64,000 nt of DNA from Chlorops oryzae (lineage: Eukaryota; Arthropoda; Insecta; Diptera; Chloropidae), in assembly GCA_020466095.1 (NCBI GenBank), contig CM035809.1, positions 19,632,430 to 19,696,429 on the forward strand. The letters are read 5' to 3'. A program made the translations under genes and the position numbers. The stretch's first letter is position 1, and each line of letters begins with the position of its first letter. The notes under the pieces were generated by a model, which did no database searches, was not told the origin of the DNA, and saw only the letters and a list, made by a program, of their open reading frames with translations. Below are positions 38,496 to 48,395 of the stretch, piece by piece.

Positions 38496-38622
38496 AGTGG
38501 GACTCATGCAGCTTCGCAAATTGTGGGAAATGAGAGATTTGTTACACAACTGTCAAAATTTATATGAAAATTTACGATGGGAAAAGTTGCGAAGGCATTT
38601 GCGAAGCTGCATGAGTACCACT
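38496..38622. mobile_element. Hairpin element (AGTGG-ACTCATGCAGC ends)
   Basis: 127 bp. Left AGTGGGACTCATGCAGCTTC and right inverse of AGTGGTACTCATGCAGCTTC; the inverted match extends through GCAAAT. Confidence 0.85.
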
Positions 38623-38678
38623 ACTGTAATGATCATTCGAATCCACGGCATAAAATTTTTTTGAATTATGTCGTGCTA

Positions 38679-38943
38679 GAATAATTTTTCAGATCACTGT
38701 GCAGAGTGACTTTTTCCAGCTTTATTGAGTTAATAAGGGTCCTCATGCAATACATTTACACCGTGTAAGCTGAGTGAAGTTCGTAAAACTGTCGAGAATT
38801 TTGTGATGCATATTTTGACAAGGTTTTGGACTTACTTCACTCAGGTTTTACACGGTGCACGAATAGTGTTGCATGAGGACCCTTATTAACTCAATAAAGC
38901 TGGAAAAAGTCACTCTGCACATGTGATCTGAAAAATTATTCTT
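38679..38943. mobile_element. Foldback element with about 105-bp arms
   Basis: The left arm (AGAATAATTTTTCAGATCAC ... CCAGCTTTATTGAGTTAATA ... ACACGGTG-type end) is repeated inverted on the right after a loop of roughly 50 bp. Arms are near-identical. Confidence 0.88.
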
Positions 38944-39046
38944 GCAAAATGTGTTGCATGAGGATTCCACATAAATTATGAATTCGTGTGCAAGTAGTTG
39001 TGCGAATATTAACGTTTGAAAATTTACAAATCCTAATTGATATGAA

Positions 39047-39168
39047 AGTGGTATTCAAGCAACAGTGCAAACGCAGTGTGCAATATTTGCATTGTTCAAA
39101 TTGACGTTACAAAAAAAGCAGTGCAAATATTTGCACACTGCGATTTGCACTGTTGCTTGAATACCACT
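39047..39168. mobile_element. Hairpin element (AGTGGTATTCAAGC ends), copy 1
   Basis: 122 bp. Ends AGTGGTATTCAAGCAACAGT and exact inverse; sub-terminal GCAGTGTGCAA. The short loop carries the only single-copy sequence. Confidence 0.9.
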
Positions 39169-39204
39169 ATTATATTTTTCTTTTATGTAGATTGATAAGC
39201 CTTA

Positions 39205-39605
39205 AGGGCTGATTACACGATATGGTTACTGACCAAACGTTTGGCTGCTTTCATTTGGTTAAAATTTGATACATTTGCTCATTTGGCAACAGATCGTATG
39301 TTCGGTTTTTACACGATATGCGCCATTTGTCCCAAAACATATGCATGCCGGCATTTTTCGTTTGAGTCTAAATGTAATTTGGTCACAATTTGGCTAAAAA
39401 ATTTGTCATTATGATTTGGTTGGGGTGTTACACGATATGGCTGCATTGCAAACAAACGTTTGGTTGCGACGGGAACAAATGCGACCAAATGCCATATTCC
39501 CATTCGTGTGTTTGATAATTACACGATTCGGTTTCGATTGGGACAAAATTTGTTCCAAAAACTGCCAAAATTTGGTCAGTAGCCATATCGTGTATTCAGC
39601 CCTTT
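39205..39605. mobile_element. Miniature element with AAGGGCTGATTACACGATAT ends
   Basis: About 34-bp terminal inverted repeats with two mismatches (also TACTGACCAAA on both sides). Internal copies of TTACACGATAT at 39310 and 39430 suggest stepwise growth. No ORF. Confidence 0.87.
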
Positions 39606-39673
39606 ACGAAAAGAGATCAATTAAATAACTTCTTTTTTTTATCATTGGAAAACACTCTAACAAAATATATGTG

Positions 39674-40066
39674 GGGATTACACGGCACTTCGGCTGTCAA
39701 TCCCAAAGCATAATTTAATTTGGCGCTTAATTTAAAACTGAACATTCGCATTCGCGAATGTTTAAAAATCCACATTCGTAACATCACTAGTGTGCAGTAT
39801 GTTTGCGCCGAGACTTCAGTGAATACTTTATTAGTTTTAGATGGGTTTTCTTCGTGTGCGCACGACAATGGGATTACACGGCATTCGGCTGTCAACAAAG
39901 CATAATTTAATTTGGCGCTTAAATAAATAAAACTAACATTCAGCATTCGCGAATGATATATAAAATATCCACATTCGTAACATCACTAGATTGTGCAGTA
40001 TGTTTGCCCCGAGACTTAAGTGAATGCTTTTAGTTTTAGATAGGTTTCTCAGTGCGCACGACAATA
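39674..40066 (+). repeat. Two-copy tandem duplication, about 197 bp per unit
   Basis: Both units start GGGATTACACGGCA and contain CATAATTTAATTTGGCGCTTAA, CATTCGCGAATG, ATCCACATTCGTAACATCAC and GCGCACGACAAT. Small indels separate them. Confidence 0.9.
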
Positions 40067-40948
40067 TCGGCGACGTTAAAAATATATAAAAAATAAATAA
40101 AAAATATATAAAAGATCAATCAAATGAACTTGTGCAAATGATATTTCCTAAGTGATGCGTTAGTTTGCCTTTCGAGCACGATTGTAAAAATCTTGAATAA
40201 AAAAATGCAACAAACTAGAAAATCCATTGCATTCTTTCAATTGATTGCATTTCTGTGTTCTGAAACCTTCGATGGAATTTTCTCTTGATAGTACTGCGTT
40301 TAAGGTAAATAATACGATGACGTCAATAAACCCATTGTCATTGCTTTACTTGTGAATGATACGTCGACTTGGTCAATGGATACTCGTAGTACTGCGATAT
40401 TTGGTAATAACGTGCGTTCAATAAACTTTGTCTTGCTTTACTTGAGAACGTCTTCGAAGTCAAGTGGTGTTGTATCGAATTTCGCTTCGCTTCACCTTTG
40501 CGGTTTCTCGAGTAGTATCCCTCGATACGTAATTGGGTGTATCTGATAAATACATTGCAGAATCCTTTTGAAGGGGTGGTGGGGCGATGCCTACCTATAT
40601 AAGAAGAATTATGTTTATGTTGCTAGCAATGAAGACCGTGCGCAAGGGTTTTTGGGTGCTCAAACCACCCCCTTCAAGGTCATAGAGAAGCCAAAGTACT
40701 AATGAAAAGATTAGATTACAAAACCACCCTCGTGGTTGTATATAAGTAACCTCCCCTTGTGTTTATTGATAAACACGGCTGTACCACCTGTTGTAGATAA
40801 CTGGTTAATTTTTGAAGCTTTATCTGGGTCAAGGCTTCTTGTACATTAAGGATCGAGTGCCTTAAATCGTTGGTTAAAGTATCAAATCAATCGGTTCCAT
40901 TTCTTAGATGTTTCCGAGCTCCGAGTGAGCCAGAATTGACTTGTGAAA
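40067..40948. other. Gene-free stretch
   Basis: Nothing recognised; a GT-rich patch with GGGGTGGTGGGG at about 40574. Confidence 0.5.
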
Positions 40949-41457
40949 CTTAACTTAACTTCACTTAACTTAGCTTAACTTAATTAACTTAACTTAACTT
41001 AACTTAACTTAACGTAACTTAACTTAACTTAACTTAACTTAACTTAACTTACCTAACTCAACTTAACTTAACTTAACTTAACTTACCGTAACTTCAACTT
41101 AAACTTAACTTAACTTACCTAACTTAACTTAACTTAACTTAACTTAACTTACTTAACTTAACTTAACTTAACTCAGCTTAACTTAACTAAATAAATTTAA
41201 CTCAGCTTAACTTATCTTAACTTAACTTAACTCAACTTAACGTAACTTAACTAAACCTAAAATAACTTTACTCAACTCAACTTAACTTAACTCAGCTTAA
41301 CTTAACTAAACTTAATTTAACTCAACTTAACTTAACTAAAACATAATTTAACTCAACTTAACGTAACTTAACTTAACCAAAATAAACTTAACTTAACTCA
41401 GCTTACCTTAACTTAAAGTAACTTATTTCAACTTAACTTAAATAAACTTAACTTAAG
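40949..41457 (+). repeat. (AACTT)n pentanucleotide array, about 500 bp
   Basis: Long runs of AACTTAACTT with scattered substitutions (AACTC, AACGT, AGCTT, AAATA), increasingly degraded towards the right. Confidence 0.97.
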
Positions 41458-42042
41458 CAGTTTTCAGTACTTACAACCTGAATACTTACAATTTTTTTAC
41501 ATAAAGATAAGGCTATCAAATTTATGTTCTATATTTTTGAGTCTTATACATATTTCGGAAAATCTCATTCATAGATCTCATTTTACAGGCCATTAAATAA
41601 CGTTAAGCTTGAAATTGCATCTCATTTGTGATAAGCGAACAAACATTTAATTAAACAAATTCAAAAATAATCGATTGCGTGTGCATTAAGTACCCCACTG
41701 TGCAGTATTAAGGTTAATTAGTAAAGGAACATTTTGTAATAAATTCGGTCTCGTAAAGGATGGAGATGGTGCGAGAAATTAAATTCAATTTTAATGAGAT
41801 CTGTGATGAGCGACAGCACCCTTAGAGATATTGATTCCGGTTATAAGTACCTATATATGTATATAGGTCTTTCTTCGATGCTGCCAAAATATTGGCGAGA
41901 TATTTTTGTGCGAGGTCCAATTTTAAGCTTCATTTATCCACATAAACAATTTTTTTCACTTTTATTACAACTCTCGCTTGGTCCGGTTTTCTTCCAGGTG
42001 TATCAAGTTGGCGATTTATTCGTTTATTAGGGGTCCTGAAGC
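41458..42042. other. Gene-free stretch
   Basis: Nothing recognised. Confidence 0.5.
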
Positions 42043-42130
42043 CTAGAGCTGGAGAAACAATCGATAGCTCTATCGATACTATCGACTGTTCAGACTCTCG
42101 ATGGTCGCAACTTTCGATAATCTCCAGCCC
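42043..42130. mobile_element. Short TAGAGCTGG-family element remnant
   Basis: CTAGAGCTGGAGAAACAATCGATAG at the left and TTTCGATAATCTCCAGCCC at the right form an inverted pair about 85 bp apart, matching the ends of the element at 56341. It contains a TATCGATA site. Confidence 0.6.
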
Positions 42131-43059
42131 TTTTTAGAACAAAAAAGGAGGGACTTTTATATGAATTTGGGTCATACTTTTTACCGGAACTAGTTGGTAC
42201 AAAGTAGGGCTTTAGTGGTCCTTAGCAGGTTTTGAACACAATATGATTTTAATCTCCTGTTTCCCACTCCGTATAGATTGATAGGGTGACAATTTATACG
42301 AAATGTTGACCATATCACCTAAATATATATTTAAACATGGTACAGAGGGGAGGAGAAGCCTTGCGGCTGGCTCTTCAGGGAAGACATCGACTTTAAAACA
42401 GCCCATTCGAATCCCCTGTTTCACAATATATCCCTTACATAAGAGCATCGATATTGAAGGTTCTTCATTAAAAAAAATATTCTTCTTCAACGAGAATCCA
42501 AGAGAACTGACGCTATCCAAGGACTCCTGATCTTGCTGAACATATTTCTTTAAAAAGACTCATATAAAATCCTTGGAATGAAAAGAAAAAACCTTTCGAC
42601 CTTAAAACCGATTTCAAGGTTATCAAGATGAATTTCGGAAGCAAAACTTTTCGAATCTTGCTTCTTTCCGTTTTAAAAAAGCGATGTTTAATCTTTTAAT
42701 ATTTTTAATACGCCTCTGAGTGTAACTAATAATAATAAAAAAAACAGCGAAACAAATAAGAAAAAACCCGTCTCAGACATGAGTGTGTATTTAATTATCA
42801 CCAACGGGTGAAGCTGAGAGACGAATTTGGGGGGAACAAATCTTACGAAAGCGATTCTTTAAACAGGTTCTTTTCCTATAGTTATTCTCACCTCAGCCAT
42901 AATTGCCATTCCGCTTCGTCTTAGCGTCTTTGGTGTCTCGAAGCCGCTTATGAACTTTGAATACCTGGTTCAGCTTGAGTGCGTTCAGAAAATATCGCAG
43001 ATGAAGCTCTTCAAAAGAGACTGAACTCAAAAAATAAATATTTTTCACATTTTTATGAT
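42131..43059. other. Gene-free stretch
   Basis: Open frames on both strands at about 42212-42530 overlap each other and have no recognised motif. Confidence 0.4.
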
Positions 43060-43100
43060 ATTATATTGTCCAGCTCGCCTGACTGTAACACCCTTAATTG
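43060..43100 (-). repeat. End of a CAAGTAAG-family element, minus orientation
   Basis: Reverse complement reads AAGGGTGTTACAGTCAGGCG then AGC, matching the + strand string at 44164-44186 with few changes. The rest of this copy was not delimited. Confidence 0.5.
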
Positions 43101-44157
43101 GTTCATGTAATTTTTTTGCTGAGGGAAATAAAGCTCGAAAAATTATTCTAAAATATTTCTTTTTGACTAGTTGAGGGACAAAATCTACTATAGAGAAGAA
43201 GACAATAGACTCTTTTATCGAATACACAACATTTTTAGTTGTGTCTCTTTTGTGAAAGATGTAAGAATATCAGTGGTTCACCTTCAGAATAAGTTGTAGG
43301 AAAAAAAAAAACGCTCCTACTTCAATGGGATTTTTCAAAAGAGGCGACGCATTTGTTGGATTCTTTTGTTGTTACTCTTTTGTTTCTTTCTTTTGGCATT
43401 TATTTATTTTTTTTTTTATTTCAACAAAAGAGTCTTAAGTACAATTATCCTTTGTTTTTTGAACTTTTTCTCGTACCTTTTGTTATTTTCTCAACGACTC
43501 AACGACACAAAATCCATCAAAAGCTGTGCCGGCATTCAGAGTATTCAGGGAACTCAAAGCTCCATCTGCCCCCCGATTCGCCTCGCCGTAATGGGTCCAA
43601 GTTCATGTCGATAATTGTACCTACTTATATTTAATTCACAATCATAAATGTACAATTATTGTCATTTATTTTTTTTGTTTTGTTCTTCAAAGAGGAAAGC
43701 TTTTTCATTCGCGTTAATTGAGCATTTTTCGAAACGCGATGAGGCCTTGCCTTAATTTTAAAATTATTTTTACGTATTTTTTATTTAAATAAATATTTTA
43801 TTTTTCACATGAAATATTCAAAGTAAATTTTTTATTTAATTTATTTTGTTTTTTTTTTCGTATATTCGATTTCAGTGGAGTATGAAATCTTTTTAATCTT
43901 ATCTGATATTATTGCTTCAATTTGTTTTTGTTTTATTTTCCATTTGAAATTGTTGTTTTTAAATTTTTTCCTTTCAACCTGTTCTCACCTCAAAATAAAT
44001 ACCGTCATTTTTTAGTCGCATTCTCATCACACTTCTTCTACCTTGAGCTATTCCGAACGTGTGAGTGCGAAGAATGAGAGGAAAAGGTCAATCAATCTCA
44101 GGGGAAATCATTTAAATAAATCTGCCGAAATCAAATGAAAGCTACTACAGTTTAAGC
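43101..44157. other. Gene-free AT-rich stretch
   Basis: Nothing recognised. Confidence 0.5.
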
Positions 44158-44530
44158 AAGTAAGGGTGTTATAGTCAGGCGAGCCGTACAATACAATACC
44201 TGAAACAGATAAATGGGCTAGACAATGGCCATTTCCATTTAGTGTTCAGGAAATATCCAAGACCGTAAAGGAGCCTCATAGGCTAAATTCTGTTCAAATG
44301 CTTATTGAAGACCGCCCCTTTGCCGAGCCCAATTTTTGAATTTGCCGCACCTACATACATACATACATATATTTATTGGAGTACTAGAGGCAGATCTAAA
44401 AATGATCCGATGAAGTCCATTCTCGAAATTGATCCCAATGATGTTCCCGTCAAGACACGTTCTGAATTTCGGCAAAGCAGCTCAACTCCTTCGATAAGAA
44501 AACTGTATACGGACAGACAGACGGAAAAAA
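44158..44530 (+). mobile_element. CAAGTAAG-family element fragment
   Basis: Starts GCAAGTAAGGGTGTTATAGTC; contains TCCATTCTCGAA and AGCTCAACTCCTTCGATAAG and ends CGGACAGACAGACGG. The same strings occur inverted in 46338-47062, so the two are relatives in opposite orientation. Confidence 0.65.
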
Positions 44531-44560
44531 CGACGAGGCAGGGGCACGAGAGAATCCAAA

Positions 44561-44731
44561 GAGTCGAGAGGAGAGAGAGATTGGAGAGAGAGAGAGAGAT
44601 GAGAAAAGAAGGAGAGAGAGAGGAGAAAGAAGAGAGGAGAAGATGGGAGAGAGGAGAGAGAGAGAGGGAAGGAGAGAGGAGGAAGAGAGAGAGAGGGGAA
44701 AGAGAGGGGAGAGAGAGAGAAGAGAGAGTCG
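44561..44731 (+). repeat. (GA)n polypurine tract
   Basis: About 170 bp of GAGAGA with A/G variants, directly after the element end. Frames through it are Arg/Glu-rich artefacts. Confidence 0.95.
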
Positions 44732-44981
44732 GAAGGACATGGCAACGTCGAATCACCTAGGGACACTGGTCATTTCTACATGTATTTTTATGATATTTTT
44801 CTACTGGTTCCGCGTCTTACACACAGCCGCACAAACGCAATATACCCTCGGTACAGAGTATATGGTCAGAGTAAATATTCAGAAGTTCTTATCTGAGCAG
44901 ATTTTTTCGCAAATGCGTAAGTCAAGTAAAATCTCAATTGAGCGGAAGCGTGTTTTCCACATTCCACAATTTCAATATTTA

Positions 44982-45131
44982 GGGTATTCCCTTACAAGTG
45001 AAAATATTGAAAACGGAAAAGTGTAAAATTTTTCATACAAAATTACATTCAAAAATTGTTCACCCTTCTCTAATTTACCAGTTCTCGAAGTTTTCGAGCC
45101 AAATATGTATACGTTTAAGGGAAAGCCCCTC
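44982..45131. mobile_element. Diverged second copy of the 14052 element
   Basis: Left AGGGTATTCCCTTACAAGTG, right ACGTTTAAGGGAAAGCCCCT; interior CATACAAAATTAC and TTTTCGAGCCAAATA match the 14052 copy. Confidence 0.7.
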
Positions 45132-45307
45132 ATAAACATCCCTTAAATTATACTCCGCAGAGAAATATGACAGATACAATCACTTGAGGCAACAGGTAGA
45201 GGCAGTAAGTAGCCTTTGAAATTCCCAAAAAATTTAAATTTTCTTTATATTTCTCATTTTGTTTATGAATTCGGGAATATATATCCTAAAAGAAAATCCT
45301 TCAAGTT

Positions 45308-45498
45308 ATCGCTTCTCGGCCTTATGGCTAAGATCAAAGTGTAGTATCTGTTCTTATCAGCTTAACATCTGATAGATCCTCCATCGGAGGACAACAAATG
45401 TTAAACTGATTTTTGGAAATTGACGGAGTGTCTAGGGGCTTGCTCCACCTCTGTCGCGGGTTGGCCCGGCATTGCAGTACAGTCGGGATCGGCCCAAT
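45308..45498 (+). ncRNA. snRNA:U2: U2 snRNA gene or close copy
   Basis: Spliceosomal U2 of about 191 nt. It starts ATCGCTTCTCGGCC, keeps the branch-site recognition GTGTAGTATCTG, stem IIa (CCTCCATCGGAGG), the Sm-type site GATTTTTGG, stem III (GGGGCTTGCTCC) and stem IV (GGCCCGG...CGGGATCGGCCC). Compared with the fly U2 I remember, differences cluster in the 3' half: an extra base in stem III, ATTG for CAGA after the Sm site, and weaker pairing in stem IV. An AATTCCCAA motif resembling the insect snRNA proximal element lies at 45220-45228, about 80-88 nt upstream, which is farther than usual. It could be a functional variant or a pseudogene. Confidence 0.85.
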
Positions 45499-46337
45499 TA
45501 AGAATTCATTTGTAAATTATATTTAAGTGATGAAAGGTATCTCTCTTTCTTAAGGAAGGGGCGAGGTTAATAATATAGTTAAGGAAACCTGGAGCATGAA
45601 AATTGAAGACAAAGAACAAGAATCTAATTTGTGCTCTAAAATTGGAACATCAAAAAAAAAAACAATTAAAAGAAAATCTACTGACTGACTGATTGGGACT
45701 TAAAACGTTTTTCCTTACACAACTCACTCTCGGCACTGCCCCGAAGATTGATCCGTTCCCTTTTTTTCCCATATTTGAAATAAGCTCGCTTTTCTTCTTT
45801 TGAGAGACTAAAGGGTGTGTGTGTGTGCGTGCTTAGAATAAAAGCAAAAAATAAATTAAAATGGATTCAAAGGAATGATGTCAATTTTGCTGTTTGTACC
45901 AAACATATGCACAAAGCAAACTCTACTGCATCACAAAAAAGACATAAAAAATGCAGACAAAATGCGAACCCATTAAAAAGAAATTCAAGTCAACTGTGCT
46001 CGAAAAATTTTCAAAGTCAAGATCATTAACCGATCGGAAACTGGATTCAATTATGGCTAATGAAGGTCAACTATGGCTGTGTTTATTTTGTAGACCAATT
46101 CAAAAAAAAAAAAAAAAATTAAAAAAATAACATCAACAAAAAATGCCAAAAAAGGCGAGACGAATAAATTGAATCGGGGACAAATGATGCCGATTGAATA
46201 CGAATGCGTATAGCGGTGCCCAACGCGCTGCATTGAATTTATATGAGAAAAGAGTTCGATCGTCTTTGAGTTTCAATTAACCCTTTCGACGCCACTCCAA
46301 TTAGTATTTGTTCGCATAACGTTTTTATTTTTATTTT
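45499..46337. other. Gene-free stretch after U2
   Basis: No poly(A) tail follows the U2 copy. A short (GT)n run near 45815. Nothing else recognised. Confidence 0.5.
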
Positions 46338-47062
46338 TATACCCGACACACTCTGTGTCGAGGGTATATTGCGTTTGTGTGGTTGTGTGTTGAGTTGAGC
46401 TATCTCGACAAAATTTGGCATGCGTGCTCACGGGGACATGAGTAAGAACAAGTTCGAGAATGGACCCGATCGGACCATTTTTAGGGGTACCTCCAGTACT
46501 AGGGTCTGTTACGAAAATCACAAAAACTGCTCTAAAGCTGCTTCAAAATATTTTAATGAAATTTGATATATGAACGTGTTTGAAGACAAGAAATACGATT
46601 TCCAAAAATTGTAAAAGTGGGCGTGGCAGAAGGGAATTTTTCGAAAATTGTCTCCTACACCCGAAATTCAAATGGGACTTGAACGAAATTTGGCACTTAT
46701 GCTGCCTTTGTAGCCATAAACATTCTCTCCAAAAATTTTTTGGATTGGTCCATTATTAAGGGTACCTCCAGTACTAGGGTATGCCACAAAAATCCCAAAA
46801 CTGCCTCAAAATCGGACTTTTTCGAAATATTTTAATGAAACTTATAATTCGAGCGTATATTTAAGCCTCCGATTATAATTAAACAAAATTTGGAAAAGTA
46901 GGCGTGGCAAACGGGCTGTTTTCATAAAGAAATTTATCAAAAGTCGGTATATGGGGCCGCTTATGGTCTTAAAAACCTCTTGATATGAAAAACTATTTGA
47001 ACATGTGTCTTGTCGGGTATTTTATTGTCAGGCTCGCCATGATCATATAACAACTTTACTTG
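46338..47062 (-). mobile_element. CAAGTAAG-family element, minus orientation
   Basis: The right edge reads CAAGTAAAGTTGTTATATGA on the minus strand, followed by a GGCGAGCC-TGAC block and ATACCCGACA. The left edge is hairpin ACCCGACACA-CTC-TGTGTCGAGGGT (46341-46366). Two internal copies of GGGGTACCTCCAGTACTAGG-like sequence (46484, 46760) show an internal duplication. GGGCGTGGC occurs as in the 25.9-kb array. Confidence 0.65.
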
Positions 47063-48395
47063 TTTTTTTTTATTTATTTAATTATTTTTTTAATTTTTTT
47101 TTTTTTTTGTTAGGGGCTCTCTCCAGAGTTCTGTCAGAAATGAAGTTGTAATGAAAAACTTCATATCGAGGCGTATTTAACACCTTGCTTCATATAAAAA
47201 AACACTTCAGAAATTTCTGATTCATTTCTGAAGCGATTTTTATATTAAGCTTTTCATTTATGACAGAGCTGGAGATAGTTCCTTAATTTAAAATTTTTGT
47301 TGAGGAAAAAGATGATTGGTTCACGATTATGGGCGAAGAAAACCATGAGCAGACGTCTGAAAGTCATTATAAATAGAAGCCAAAGGAGGGGGAGAAATGG
47401 GGGTCAAATATTCCCCGCAGTTACTGCAGGTATTGTAGTCAGGCTCGCCTGTTATTTCTGAGCTTAAAAAATATAAAAATTTTAATCATTACAGTCCCTG
47501 AAACCAGCCGTTTTAAAAAGTATCAAATTTAGTTCAGGAACACATTTTTAACCCTCCCTTAGAACTAACAGAGACAAATGCTTATGTAAAAAAAAAAAAA
47601 TAAAGATTTTTGCCTCAACAGACACATAAAAATGCGATAAGTTTGAGTGGAAAACAGATTCCAGAAAACAATTTTCTAAAAAAAAAACCCAATATTGAAA
47701 AGCGATTGTTCCCGGACCCACCGTGGAAATGACATTACACACCACATTACATATACATATTTAACTAATTTATTTATAAATATATTCGAGAACATCTGAG
47801 GCAGCTGTAAAATTACTTTCGACCGAAAGCAACAACAGCGTAACTCCAGTTTTGCTAGCTACAGCAATTTGATGATGGAGATGTTGGGGAAAGTCTTAAA
47901 ATGACTTAAGTCGTTTTGCATTTGCCTAGAAATAATGCATTTAAAGTACATGGAAAAATAATAAAAATATATAAAAAAAATTTTAGTTAGAATCCAAGAG
48001 ATTATCTCAGCGGAGAAGTGAAAAACTCAAGACCTTATTGTGCCAAATAAAATTTTTATTAAAAAGACAAAAAACTCCAAAAATTACAATTTTCAAGGCG
48101 TTGTGATCGAGATCACTCCTAAGAGATATGAAAGAATACATCTGAATGGGAAGATATCTTCTTTAAATCGATTTGCTTTCGTACTATGGATTTTGTGGAC
48201 TATGCTTTTCTTCTCTTTTTTTTTTTTTTTAATATAAACTATTATTATTAATACCTATTATTATTGTAAAACCTTTTGATAAACATTTGAAAGAGCTTCA
48301 AAAATAGAAAATCAAATCTACGAACTTTATTTTCATCTGACTTTCGGACTTGGATCATCTTTTTTTCTGCTTTTTTCTTCATTCATCGAATTCAG
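47063..48395. other. Gene-free stretch 3' of the importin gene
   Basis: One more GTAGTCAGGCTCGCC string at about 47435 belongs to the CAAGTAAG family. Nothing else recognised. Confidence 0.5.

Noticed and set aside
40949..41457. Telomere-like repeat
   Set aside because: The unit is AACTT, not the insect TTAGG type, and it is internal and degraded.
42212..42530. Overlapping frames of about 100 and 75 codons on opposite strands
   Set aside because: Neither has a recognised motif; could be part of an unknown repeat but nothing supports a protein.
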